The notes under the pieces were generated by a model that was not told the DNA's origin, made no database searches, and saw nothing but the letters and a program-made list of their open reading frames with translations. A stretch of 64,000 nt of DNA, taken from positions 21,509,187 to 21,573,186 of the forward strand of contig JADWOT020000001.1 in assembly GCA_036345935.2 (NCBI GenBank). Reading direction: 5' to 3'. A program made the position numbers and the translations under genes. The DNA is from Taenia hydatigena (taxonomy: Eukaryota; Platyhelminthes; Cestoda; Cyclophyllidea; Taeniidae). This document shows, one piece after another, positions 47,574 through 58,638 of the stretch; within the stretch, counting starts at the first letter, position 1, and each line of letters opens with the position of its first letter.

Positions 47574-48119
47574 ATGGACATAAAGTTGGACAGTGGACAT
47601 TTGGACGAAGTGGAGGAGCCTGCAAGGCACAAGTGCGATTGTGACGACACGATGCCTTACAAGGTGAGTAAATTCAACTTTGCATAACTTTCTCTCTGCA
47701 CACATTGATGCTAGTGTTTTACGCTATGCTTTGAAGCATTTGAATAGCATGAGCGCCGTCTTAACTTGTTGTCATGAGTAGATGAATGGAATGCATTGGG
47801 AACTTGAGTTAGTCGACTCAGTTGATGCGAATCAAAATGAGGCATTATGGGCGACAGTCCGTTATTAGCGGATTGGGGCTGTAGGGTGTTGGATGGGAAT
47901 GCATTGGGTCACTATAATCCATAATGTTGAGTTTCGTAGAATGAGTGGTGGCAAATAACTGACATGGGATCAGCACAATAGGTGACGAGGGAAGTAGAAG
48001 AAGAAGGAAGGCAACCACGAGACGTCGACGAGACAGCAGATGGCCGATTCATTCATTCTTCTCTTCGACCTTGCTCCGGAAGCGAAGAAAGGCTGCTGTC
48101 TTCTGAGCTGCATGCTTAG
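47574..48119 (+). pseudogene. Truncated MARCH copy without RING, splice sites kept
   Basis: Plus-strand inverted copy of the intact gene's 5' part. Exon 1 is 47574-47663 (ATG, 30 codons, ending PYK) with a consensus donor GTGAGT. Exon 2 begins at 47982 after the same CACAATAG acceptor. The frame stays open through VTREVEEE, DETADGR and SEERLLSS, then ends at TAG (48117-48119), immediately followed by another GTGAGT. A spliced product would be 75 residues with no RING and no membrane part. The Glu run is reduced to a few residues. Either a pseudogene, or a short transcribed relative of the ligase's N-terminus. Sequence beyond 48120 no longer matches the gene. Confidence 0.75.
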
Positions 48120-49099
48120 GTGAGTACTTGGTTCAGCAGTGTGGTAAATCCATGCAACTGATGTGCTAATCTCACCCGAAAAATATCGTTTTTTGTCGTA
48201 TTCATTGCATAATGCCATCGCTAGAGTCATGCGGTTAGTCGCTAAGATAACTCAGTAATGCATGTCACACTCTACTGGTTTAATAGCACGTTTACCGCCA
48301 ACACCTAAAGACTAGTCAATTACTCGAGTCCACATTAGTATTTGTTCTGGTTTTCCAACTACAAGTGGTTTTGATTAATTTTGATCCGAATGTGCCACTT
48401 CGATGAGTGCGGGAGGGGAAAGTTGAGGTGGTGGAAACGAGACACTGCATGTAGGTAGCGCTGGTAACGAAGCGATCACCAACAGTTCTGGCGATCCCTT
48501 CCAAATCATCGCCACGACCCATGGTCATTGCATTCTGAACGACGGAGCTTGGCAAAGTGAAAATTATGGAACGCAAAACCGGAAATTATTCAGTCTGTAG
48601 CCTTCTATGTTTGGCAGGAAAGCGTGAAGATAGCTGCAAAGGACACCACTTCGTGTCTAACTCGCGCCACCATGAGTTCGCACTGATCAATTGGGGATAG
48701 TGTGACCCCAAACCGGTGATGCTGTGAGGTCATTGTTGTATGTGTCATTGGGATTGGAACGGTTGCCTTAATCGGCAAGTTGTGTTTTTGAGGTTGTTAA
48801 AAGTTACGATCTAATGAGTGAGATTCTGCGGTTGCCTTTCTGCCAATGGAAGATGTGCTTTATGTGTACGAAAGTGCCTGAGGCTGCTGCATGGACGTCG
48901 CATCGGTTCGAACCATCACAGCTATAGGATGTTAGGTGGTGCACAAGCAATAAATTGAACAGTGGTTCGAATGCAGTGGAAGAGCTGCCTTCTGATTACA
49001 AAAGGGAAGGGAGTTTGGTAAAGAGGCGTAGATCTTATTTGTTGCCAATTCGCTGTAATGTAGATCAATTTGGCTTGCGGTAGAGAAGCATTATTTGAA
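48120..49099. other. No confirmed gene
   Basis: A minus frame at 48316-48576 (86 codons, GRGDDLEGIARTVGDRFVTS near its middle) looks coding but has no known family. Nothing else recognised. Confidence 0.35.
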
Positions 49100-50060
49100 G
49101 GTTTGAATTCCACGATTGAAGCTAGTTGCCTCATGCGGTTGTCGGTTTTGTGGCAGATGCATCTACTCGCCTCGATAGGCTCACTCGAGCACATCCTTCT
49201 GTTTGGGTGGCAGTCTGCATTGCCTGCGACCCACCTCAATCACCACTTGACCACGGCAGTCAGTCGTGCAGACCACTGCCACCTCCTAGTTGCCGCGTGA
49301 ACAACACGCACCACACATGAATGCATGCAGCAGCGACTTCCGTCAACGCCACATCTTAACTTTCTTTGCTAGCAGGGTTGGCTGGATTAATGCGCACTGG
49401 ACCGACGAATGTACGGGACGGGATCGCAACGATGGTTGGAAATTGTATTAAATATGAGGAATCTGGTCACACAAATGAAGGAAACCATGTTGGGTTGGTG
49501 AAGAGTATTCAAAATGTACATGCATTGAGGGCAAAATCTACCTCGAGACCTCGTGGTCTTCCAATCGCACACCTTGGTATTGAAGTGAATAATTAAAACC
49601 CATTCGTAAATTATTTAAGAATCTTTGAGCAGTGCTAGGGGAGAAATGGTGACTTTATATAGTGGTGATGTGGATGATCAGTTGTGCAAAAAGGACAGAG
49701 CTCTAAAATGTCCTGTGGTGGGTAACTCGTTCTCCTCCTGCACCTCCTCGTCCAATCCCGGGCCATGGCAGCCCGACGCTGTCTCGCAACTCACCCTCTG
49801 GAAGGTTCTTGCACCACGCAGTCGCATTTCGCTCGAGACAAGGCTTTTCCCAATTAACGCCAGATCGAAACCCAAAAGACGACAACCTTGACAACGTCCA
49901 CTATTCCAGAGCAGGAACGAGAGCACAGAAGTCCCGCTGCAGGACTGGTGAAGGCGACAACGCTGGACCAAATCAACGAGCCTGTGAGGAGTGGCACAAA
50001 CATTTCAAAGGCGTGGGGCTTCCACCATTCTAGTTCATAAAGGTGCCTCTGTCTCATTCG
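49100..50060 (-). repeat. Inverted duplication, right copy
   Basis: Reverse-complement partner of 40240-41245. Its minus frame 49678-49971 (97 codons) is open where the left copy carries stops, and the residues align in that frame (VQRCRLHQ... with IECCRIHQ..., and GLDEEVQEE...TGHFRA with GLNEEEG...AGHFRA). This supports an ancestral coding frame of unknown function. The last block (49100-49320) carries a 105-codon cysteine-containing frame (48922-49239). Confidence 0.7.
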
Positions 50061-50639
50061 GTCATTCTCCCATCAAGCCTCACCACGTCCAAATACATTT
50101 CCTACCTCCTTTCTCCCTTAGCTGTTGCAGTCAATAGGAGAATGATGATTAAGTCTGACTCTTGTCTACCATCAAGCCTTTCGATTGCTGCCGTTTATTC
50201 AATGACGTAAAAGGGGGGAGATGAGACCGTCCACATGCTCACTCGTCCCTCTAAGCAGTCAGCAGACAGCAACTTTGAGCCCTAACAAATGGATTACAAA
50301 ATTAAATATCTAGGCCACTTTCACTACTTCCCCTTGAAATGTTATTTTGTGGAACCCAAAAGCTCCCTCTTCATCCTTTCCTCTCCCTCTACCATTGCAC
50401 TCGGCTATCAATGTCCGCTGTAACCACCTACCGATGAAATCTCCCACCTGAGAGACTTCACTGCTGGTCAGCACTCACTAATGCTCAAACTGCTTAGCAT
50501 GGTTAACTACAAACCGTAAAATGAAAATTATGACTTCGAAAATCACCAGCGTAGAGGAACATCCTTTTAGAACCGTGAATTTGCCTTGCATTCGGCTGAG
50601 TTTGTCTCCTGCTAGAGGTCGCCTGCGTGGGATAGCTAG
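50061..50639. other. No gene seen
   Basis: C/T-rich sequence with no long frames. The first part of a minus frame at 50478-50714 has no recognised domain. Confidence 0.45.
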
Positions 50640-51200
50640 ATAAAGATTTGTACGACGGAAGCATTCCAATCGAGGTGAAGTAGCAGCAAGCAGTTCCACA
50701 CCTCCCTCATCCACGCCAAGATCAATTCACTTATTGCTACACCACTTCCATTGCCTGGAATGCAGCGTGTAAGCCTCGTTCTAACTGAACCCGCAAAAGC
50801 GATGCCAATACCCACAGCTGCCATCCACAAAATTAGCAAGTAAAGTGGACACATCGCGTGTTCCACCTCCCCAAATTTCCGTCCAGCTAGATGATAAGGA
50901 GTTGCAGGACATGACTAGCGTCAATTCCCCATCACCACACACACATCAATCATGATTTTACAAAAGCACCACCAGACGATTCTCTCGTCTCGCCTCGCCT
51001 CGCCTCTCGCACTCCTTCTCTCCAGCGTTCGCGTAGCAGCGATGTTGGAATGAGTAAGTTGGACATCAGCACATCAGCACAACACATGCAGGAAGCACTG
51101 GCGACTGCGTCTGCGATGAAGGAAAGCAAACGAAGAAGTGCCACACACTCCACTATTTTGCCTTTGGCTACAGTACGGTGATGAGGCGGAGTGAATGGAA
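50640..51200 (+). repeat. Inverted arrangement 3, left part (arm module of palindrome 1 joined to a 472-gene fragment)
   Basis: Bases 50690-51000 match the palindrome 1 left arm at 60-360, especially 50860-50990. Bases 51060-51200 match the N-terminal part of the 472-codon gene (5100-5190) on the opposite strand to that gene. Bases 50940-51060 match the reverse complement of 54425-54560, including the CTCGCC repeats. Thus two modules that are separate in the first 6 kb are joined here. Confidence 0.75.
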
Positions 51201-51477
51201 GAGAAGGAAGGACGTCCTGTAATTCACACTGCCTCTCCATACAACCCCGACCGCATAGATTTGCAGACAGACTCCGGCAACCACTTCCAAATTCTACGTG
51301 TGCACACCACTGTGCCGCCTCCATGCCGGTGTGGAAATGCCCATTCCCTAGGGACACTAGCTAACAAACATTGCAAACGACTTGTCTCTCGTCTTTCATT
51401 CGTTTACATGGCTGGTGTGGTAGTCGCACCTCCATTAACGAGTCACTTCGTCCATCACGTATGCGGCTTTAATCCCT

Positions 51478-51894
51478 ATGCGTCTTCTCACCTCCACTGG
51501 CATGTTCCTCTTCGATTCTGCCACTCATTCCAGTACTCTTACTGCTCAATTACATGGCGAAGTAAGCACGATTTCCCTTCTCACATTTCGTGGCACGGTT
51601 CACATCTACAAGCCACTAGATGAAGAAGGAGATGTGACTCGGTTTCTTGCTTTCGCACAGGAAACATATCTTCGCGCCCAAACATCTGCTTTTTCAGTGA
51701 TGAGATCTACTGCAAAGTCGACCTTATCCTTATCCTTCGGCACACTCTGCGTTTATTCCACTACAATTAGTCGTCCGTTCACCGACAATAGTGGCAAAGC
51801 TACACGAGGAGCACGGAAAGGGATGTACACAGTAGGAGGAGTAGACCAATGTAAAGCAGTAAGCATCACCGATCCAGACGAACCAGTGACATAA
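51478..51894 (+). CDS. Unassigned open frame, 138 codons
   Basis: The plus frame has a coding look (HGEVSTISLLTFRGTVHIYK, KPLDEEGDVTRFLAFAQETY). Its C-terminal part (RPFTDNSGKATRGARKGMYT) aligns in frame with the palindrome 2 spacer at 7800-7870 (RLLTSNNDNATRGMRKGIDT), so a shared ancestral frame is likely. Product unknown. It lies in the spacer of inverted arrangement 3. Confidence 0.35.
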   Translation: MRLLTSTGMFLFDSATHSSTLTAQLHGEVSTISLLTFRGTVHIYKPLDEEGDVTRFLAFAQETYLRAQTSAFSVMRSTAKSTLSLSFGTLCVYSTTISRPFTDNSGKATRGARKGMYTVGGVDQCKAVSITDPDEPVT

Positions 51895-53005
51895 GTAATT
51901 TCAAGCTCATAATGCATTTTTCCTCCATTCTTCGCCTGACACAATGAACTGGCAAAGGCTGAGCAATGGAATGGAGGTTAGTGGGAAACAAAGCAGTTGG
52001 TGCAGAAGACTGCAGTCGAGGGGTCGTTTGAGGAATCTGTGGAGTCAGGCTTCAGCTGGATATGCATGAAGTGCGACTCCAAATCAAGATGACATCACTG
52101 AGAAATAGGCCAAATAGGGAAAAGCAGATGGAATTTCTTCACCCAGTTACGAATGCGCGCAAATGTGCATGCACTTTTCATCAGGACAGCAAACAACTTG
52201 AAGTTCATATTTAGGTCGGGAACCCACAACAGTAATTCAAATATCATATTTTCCATTCCTTCTCTCCTCCTCCTCCTCCTCCTCCTCTCCCCTCCTCATC
52301 CTCCATCCCACTCCTTGTAGGAAACGCTTAACCACTTAAGTGAATTTGTGCCAGCGGGTTTTGATGGGACAAGCTTGTAGCCGAGAAAGACAACAATGAC
52401 AATGCGAAGTAGATGGATAGGAGAGGGCGATGAGGGAGACATCAAGCTACACGAATTGGTGGTGCCAAGCAAACTAAGGAGGGTGGCATGAACGAAGTGG
52501 CGTGGGAGGCATGGAGCACTGGCAGCAGCTCTCCTTCTTGTTGGTTTGCAAGAGCTCTGAATCGCTCTCTACTCACTGCTTGGAGGGGAGAGGGGGCTTG
52601 TGGGTGAAATCAGAAGCACAATCGCACCGCGCCCAAGCAATTCAACTTTGCGCTCATTTTCCACACCACCTCCACCAATGTAGTGAAGTGATGACAACAG
52701 AGGTGCCACTCGTTACCGCCATGCATCTTGATGTTTATGAGGATGTGGTGAAACACTTGCTTTCCTTCTTTCTTCCTTCCCAAATCGCACTGTCTGTAAA
52801 TGCAGCTGCAAGTTTTCACGACTCCTCCATCCGAGACCCATTCTTGTCAATGCGGCTTGTCATGCTGCTGCTGCTTGTCATTGCATCGACAGTCCCTCCT
52901 AATAAATGATTTTGCAGAACTTCCGTCCTCACCGCTTTCTTTTATCTTGTCTAATGTGAAAGTGGCTGATTAGATACTTGGACCTTAAGACGATACTCAA
53001 TAAAT
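51895..53005. other. No confirmed gene
   Basis: A TCC run lies at 52265-52287. One 135-codon plus frame (52502-52909) has a hydrophobic end and no known domain. Confidence 0.4.
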
Positions 53006-53214
53006 GTGTACAGGCGGAGCGATAAATCGCACAGGCAGAAGCCATGCCTTCACTTCCACACATGCACCGTGATCAATGGTGACATCGATGGCAAAGTCGA
53101 CTTCATGTCTGCCCTGCTGAGCGTCAATGCAGTTGCGACGGCCAAGGCACACACAAGCACAGTAGTGAAGGCTTTGCATCACGGTTCCCCACAACTGGCA
53201 TTTGAACGCCTGTT

Positions 53215-53290
53215 TCCACCCACAGTAAACTCAACCATGCTCCGGCTCGGAGGATGCTGCGCAACTTCCCTGTGCGCTGCAACGTCTCAC
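53215..53290 (-). pseudogene. Copy of the C-terminal part of the 472-codon gene
   Basis: On the minus strand it reads ETLQRTGKLRSILRAGAWL, matching DTLQRIRKLRSILRVDAWL at the end of the 472-codon frame (about 4140-4210). Only a short stretch is kept. It lies about 70 bp before an HSP70 fragment on the opposite strand. Confidence 0.65.
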
Positions 53291-53360
53291 ATGGACTCAG
53301 TGGTGGTGAGACGAGTGCTAGCTATGTACGTGCGCTCCACCTTTAACAGAATGGAGTGGA

Positions 53361-53500
53361 AGGCTCGCCAATACGGTGTTCGAGGTGAAGCGTCTGATTG
53401 GACGCGGTTTCAACGACGAGGTAGTGCATGACGACATGAAACGTTGAGACAAAGCGCTTCTTTGCTTCTTTGCTGAAAATGTTGCACGAATCAGCGTGCA
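53361..53500 (+). pseudogene. HSP70 fragment (nucleotide-binding domain)
   Basis: Plus-strand reading [20 protein letters not shown] then HDDMKR matches the TNTVFD(A/V)KRLIGR part of HSP70, near residues 60-95 of the protein. A stop follows at the tryptophan position (MKR-stop). A block resembling RFFAE appears after a deletion in another frame. Clearly a dead fragment. It shares the unusual FNDEVVH variant with the copies at 58.9 kb, so these copies share ancestry. Confidence 0.8.
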
Positions 53501-53889
53501 TCACCGAGTCCACAACGCAAAGCACGTGAGTCGTGTGAAGGCAGACGCACTTGAGAATCACGAGAAACAAGGAATACAGCATGCAACTTAGCAACGATTC
53601 CACAGACGAATTGCTGATGCTGACTCCAGATGGCATTGCAGAAGCATGGATTACAGCCTGTGCCATGCAACTCAAAATCCTCACTGATGGAGGCTGGACA
53701 AACAACAGACGAGGTGACGTAGAAGCACTGAGTAAAGTGCTGTTAAGTGCAGTGTTTCGGGATTTCAAAATAAGCTGCATTCAGTCATTTCCAGCATGCA
53801 ATAATGAACCTCTACTCAGAAAATACTTTTAAATAGTATGGTAAGTTATTCTGTCCATAAAAATAGCGGGCTACATTCCCGAACCTCAA

Positions 53890-53990
53890 GAGACACATGA
53901 TTTGCTCGTTGCACTACTTAAATTGGGGACAGTAGCATGCTGCATTGGCATGTCAGTCAGGTGACATCACACACATTGATTGCTCTTTCA
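53890..53990 (+). repeat. Copy of the 3540-3650 segment
   Basis: Matches the reverse complement of about 3540-3655 (block AGCATGCTGCATTGGCATGT). It joins inverted arrangement 3 to the region downstream of the 472-codon frame. In both copies a frame reads MLHWHVSQVT.HT, then diverges. Confidence 0.75.
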
Positions 53991-54239
53991 AGTATAGATG
54001 CCACTTGTAGCATGCTGTTTGGGAACATGTCACTATGGCGCGTAGATAAACCTCTTCAATCGTGGTTATTCGGATCATCAACTCACTTGCTAGAATCAGC
54101 CACCTCTGACGGTAATGATGACGCTCAGCTTGTTTTACATTCTGTAACTTCGAGCAGATGACGTATCATCCTCGCATGCATTTTGCGTGGTTCGGTGACT
54201 TGCGCATGCGCGAATGAATGGTGGCAGAAGAGGAGGCGT

Positions 54240-54560
54240 AAAAATTTGTGCCATTTGTATTCTTCGACTGTAGATGCAGTTGCAAAGGATTGCTGCAGAT
54301 GTTGAGTACATCTGCACTTAGCTGTGGCTCTGGGGATGACTTTGGTCTTATTTTTGCTGACGACTTCTCAATCAGTGTTTACGGAATGCCATAGATGGAG
54401 GAAATCATGTCCAACTTACTCATTCCAGCATTGGTGCTATGCGAACGCTGGAGAGAAGAAGTGCGAGAGGCGAGGCGCCGCGCGGCGAGGCGAGGCGAGA
54501 GAATCGTCACGTAGTGCTTCTGTGGTATCATGACTGATGTGTGGGTGGCGTAGCTCGCGA
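54240..54560 (-). repeat. Inverted arrangement 3, right part
   Basis: Bases 54425-54560 are the reverse complement of 50940-51060, through a GC-rich GGCGAGGCGAG stretch. Bases 54250-54360 match the N-terminal part of the 472-codon gene (5130-5300) but with stops in that frame. The spacer from the left part is about 3 kb. Confidence 0.75.
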
Positions 54561-55376
54561 TGCCCTTGATTACCCGGCAGGAAAGTCGTTCTTCTTCCTT
54601 TTTACCTCGCACCACTTGTGAGAGGACCAGTAACCCACACGTGCCATGGAAACCATTTGCAGAGGCCTCAAATTAGTCTAGTGGAAATCGGAGTAGCATT
54701 TGTGATCGCCTGAGGGTGATGAAGGACTTCTTCACGTGGTTTTGATATCGTTCCGCCGACGTGAGTGCGTCCTTTTGGTGCAGAGCAGTTGCAATTCCAG
54801 TTGGAAGCGGGGATGAGCTGAATAGCACAAATGAAAATTGCCCCAGTTTCGTGCTCCTGGTGTGTGCAACCTAACTTGTAAACAATGGCGCACCCCTGTA
54901 CCGTGTTGAATGGCTCCTAGTCGGAATAATTCAGGTCGACTTCATTTATTGGTCGCACTTTGAACTTCTGGTTTCTAAAATGCACAATTTGCGTTAAGAC
55001 ATACTCGGCTAGATGGTGTTTGAAATGATGAATTCATGCATTCCATGCAACTTACGCCACTGCACTTTTATTCCTAAGTTGCTGCAAGACACCGTGGTGG
55101 CACTCTTCTTTCCTCTGCCTATTTCTGTCCTGCAAGTTGTCCTCCCCAATGTCTGTGTGAATGAGAATGGTCTTGATGCTGACTATTGTAGTTTCAAGGC
55201 TGCAGCACACAGGAAACGACAAACACATTTCGTGGGAATAGTCTACAATCGCTGTTTGGGGGTGAAAATTCAAATCTACTTCCATGGTTCTGTGACTGGA
55301 CAATGCTCAGCTCAGTGGACATGTCATTGGCAGAGTTTGCCGCCGGTTCAGTGGAGAAAGAAGGACTGGGAGACTA
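54561..55376. other. No confirmed gene
   Basis: A plus frame at 55013-55381 (122 codons) has a cysteine-containing, weakly coding look and no known domain. Confidence 0.4.
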
Positions 55377-56021
55377 AGTGATCTCTTGGCTCAAATGCGT
55401 GATAGCTAAGGCATTTTGGAGACAACTCGACGTCCCACATTTTGGAAATCGGGTCAGTGTTAGTTAGGGATGTTGGGAGCTTAGCAGCCCTCCTGAGAGA
55501 TGTGAACATTCTGCTTCCCGCGCGTCCATGTGTGCAATGGTGGGTGGACCTCGGCTCCACCCTTCTCAACTGGGGCTATTAGCCGATCTGTAGTCGCCTG
55601 ACCCCTAACGAACACGACTCGAGGTGACTGCACTCCTCGCTACATCGTTTTACTGGTCTCAAAATGCAGCTCTGGTTCCATCAGCCTCCAAGTAGCAAAT
55701 GTAGTTTGGATAGCCGTTCAGGAGTGATGGCGTTGGTGGTTGGATTGGCACTGCTCTCTCCCCCATTCCTCACTACCTCATTCATCAGTGCGTTCCATGA
55801 TGCAGAGATGCAGTGCCCAATGTGAAGCACTCAGGTTTTGAACGAAGAATCTGGCGAGAACAGGCTAAAATCCTCTACAACTCATAGCCTGTGAAATGAG
55901 AAATGAGATGGTATGACAGAATTAGGAAGTCTGGGTCACGGAGCTTAGGCCCAAGTTTGTTCTCCCGCTTTGCAGGACAAAATCCACCACCCTTGCACCT
56001 TGTGAAGTAAGAACACAGCAA
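55377..56021. repeat. 645-bp tandem repeat, unit 1
   Basis: Repeats with exact period 645 as 56022-56665, with few differences by eye. It begins AGTGATCTCTTGGCTC and ends in AAGAACACAGCA. Both units carry the same 70-90 codon minus frame (start near 55569 and 56214), which is probably incidental. Confidence 0.95.
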
Positions 56022-56665
56022 AGTGATCTCTTGGCTCAAATGCGTGATAGCTAAGGCATTTTGGAGACAACCCGACGTCCCACATTATGGAAATCGGGTC
56101 AGTGTTAGTTAGGGATGTTGGGAGCTTAGCAGCCCTCCTGAGAGATGTGAACATTCTGCTTCCCGCGCGTCCATGTGTGCAATGGTGGGTGGACCTCGGC
56201 TCCACCCTTCTCAACTGGGGCTATTAGCCGATCTGTAGTCGCCTGACCCCTAACGAACACGACTCGAGGTGACTGCACTCCTCGCTACATCGTTTTACTG
56301 GTCTCAAAATGCAGCTCTGGTTCCATCAGCCTCCAAGTAGCAAATGTAGTTTGGATAGCCGTTAAGGAGTAATGGCGTTGGTGGTTGGATTGGAATGACT
56401 CCCTCCCCCATTCCTCACTACCTCATTCATCAGTGCGTTCCATGATGCAGAGATGCAGTGCCCAATGTGAAGCACTCAGGTTTTGAACGAAGAATCTGGC
56501 GAGAACAGGCTAAAATCCTCTACAACTCATAGTCTGTGAAATGAGAAATGAGATAGTATGACAGAATTAGGAAGTCTGGGTCACGGAGCTTGGGCCCAAG
56601 TTTGTTCTCCCGCTTTCCAGGACAAAATTTACCAGCCTTGCACCTTGTGAAGTAAGAACACAGCA
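56022..56665. repeat. 645-bp tandem repeat, unit 2
   Basis: Second unit. Differences include a few substitutions near 56365 and 56386-56400 and a few bases near its end. High likeness suggests a recent duplication, or an assembly duplicate. Confidence 0.95.
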
Positions 56666-56734
56666 CAGACTGTTAGCAGTTAGTCGCCTCAGAGCGGATT
56701 ACCAGCTGCAAATACGGCTGTCACCTTCGGCCTT

Positions 56735-56800
56735 ACCGTTGAATCGAGACTTCTGAGGCCGCTAACGCCAAATACCCACAACAGTAGTTGTAGCAATTGG
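56735..56800 (-). repeat. Third copy of the exon-like module from palindrome 2
   Basis: The minus strand shows CTACTGTTGTGGGTATTTGG followed by diverged bases and a GGTAAG donor-like site, in the same order as 9150-9210 and its mirror at 6540-6600. The kept GGTAAG in a diverged copy is the reason to suspect an exon end. Confidence 0.5.
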
Positions 56801-56889
56801 CACACTGCTTTTCTGCTCCTCTCTCCTTTTCCTCTCTCAAAATCAAGATAGCAGCCTCTGCTACCTGGTAGAATTTCTACTGGGAGCAA

Positions 56890-58560
56890 ATCATTGCGTC
56901 ACATATTAGTGACACCAGACTGAACCAAGAAAACCGGGGCCGACTCACATGCGAATGCCCTTCTATTCACTATTCACTATTCTCCATCATGACCTTTGCA
57001 CTTTTGCCAACCTGCAAATACAGAATATTTTGGAAAGCGTTCTGAAGTAAGAGCCGAATGAGCCTTCATCATTTAGGCATCCTTGTCTAAAGGCAATGGA
57101 AAAGTGGCTTTCACATCTTCTCTTGGTGCAGTCTAAGCAAAAGCCCTACAGATAAATAAAGTGTGAGGATGCAAGGAATAACTTTATCATGAATGATAAA
57201 ATAATGGGAAAAATTGCGACTAGTAGTATGGGTGGCGTGGAAAGGCTGTCTTTAAAAACTTGTGCCCTTGCACAACACAACGCATTTGACATGCGAACCT
57301 TCGCAGTGACGCAAGGAGATGCGAAAGCGGGAGGGGTGTGGCTAATCTGTAAGTGGAATGCACGACCTCAGAGTTTGATCAAGTAGCAACGCATCTTCAC
57401 ATACAGACCGCAATGGGAAACGGTGGGAAGGGAGGGCGGCTTGTCATGAACATGACACACCTAGCGCTGCAGGTGTAGCTAAACCCGATGGATCAGTGCA
57501 CTTGAACGTCCCTTAAGAGGGCGACTGTTATGTCCGCCACGACGATGGGTTGGACCGATGGGTGTCTGCTAATCGGTATGCTGTGGCCGACACGCGCACA
57601 CTACTATGCCCATTCAGTAGGTGGAGTGCACTTGTCTAACTGCGAGGATTGGCAGATGCCCTAGAATTAGCTCCTAGTGCAGTAAAACATTCTTGTCTCT
57701 ACGTTCAATCCTTACCTCACGCATCTGTGACAGCCTAGATTTCCACTTTGAGCTCAAGCCTTCTGCATAACTTTGTCACGTGTAAGGAAAAATGAGTTCA
57801 GGAATAGTCAATCACTGCGTCAAATCAGTTTGGTGTCTTGCCTTACCCCTCTCCTTCATTAATGAATTAGAAATATTGCCGATTCACATCCAAAGCGCCT
57901 TTTCTGAGTGATTAATTCGGCTTGAATTACAAAGCAGGCAACAAAACACCCGAAAATTGGGTTAGATTTTGAATCAGTCATGTCTTGCAACTGATGGATT
58001 TGATCGATCAAGCATAGCAAGATGGTCACTTAGTGGGAGAGGAAGGAATTGTGTTAGTGCAATCCTCCTTGTTACTGCTTGTCTTTGCATTGGCGGTGCA
58101 CGTGCCAGTTGATTCACTGAACCACTTCCTTCTCTTTTCTCTTCTCAATCTCTTCGTGATGAGTGGATACGTCAAAGGCACTTCAGTGTCGGTGAATGCC
58201 ACCTTCTCAACAGGCAACTTAGTGCTTCTGTTGACTCTGGTACAAGCATGACGCCTTTTATGGCCTGCTAATTCTAGTCTCTTCCTGGCTGCAAGTCGAC
58301 AGTTAACCGCTGCCTCATTGAGCTTAAGTTACAAAATTACTCTAATTTAATGCAACAGAATGTGCTTTCTTTCACTTGAGGCACCTCTGCAGAATGAATG
58401 AACAATCCCCCGATCTGCCCTCTTCACTTCCTAACCTCTCACCACGAACTTAGAATGAGAGTCCAAGGCTCTGTTGTCCAACTTGCCGATAACAGCAGCT
58501 CCGTCGAGTACTCTACCTAGAAGTCCAACCACTCATTGTTGAATAATAGCAGTGGTGGAT
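56890..58560. other. No confirmed gene
   Basis: Short frames only. One plus frame at 58033-58251 (72 codons, GTG start) is strongly hydrophobic at both ends and looks like a signal or membrane peptide (SSLLLLVFALAVHVPV), but no product is recognised. Confidence 0.35.
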
Positions 58561-58638
58561 CTTATTTCATACAGGCGCGCTTGACAAAATACAAGAAAAG
58601 GTAAAAATGCGCAAATGCGTAGAATTGGGCAGTCACGA

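Noticed and set aside
48900..48925. B-box-like GGTTCGAACC motif
   Set aside because: The flanking bases do not form a T stem and no A box lies at the right distance.
55348..55569. Identical minus frames in the 645-bp tandem units
   Set aside because: Identity follows from the recent duplication and is not evidence of coding.
58026..58217. Minus frame with VAFTDTE, as in HSP70
   Set aside because: Only a short coincidental match; the residues around it do not fit HSP70.
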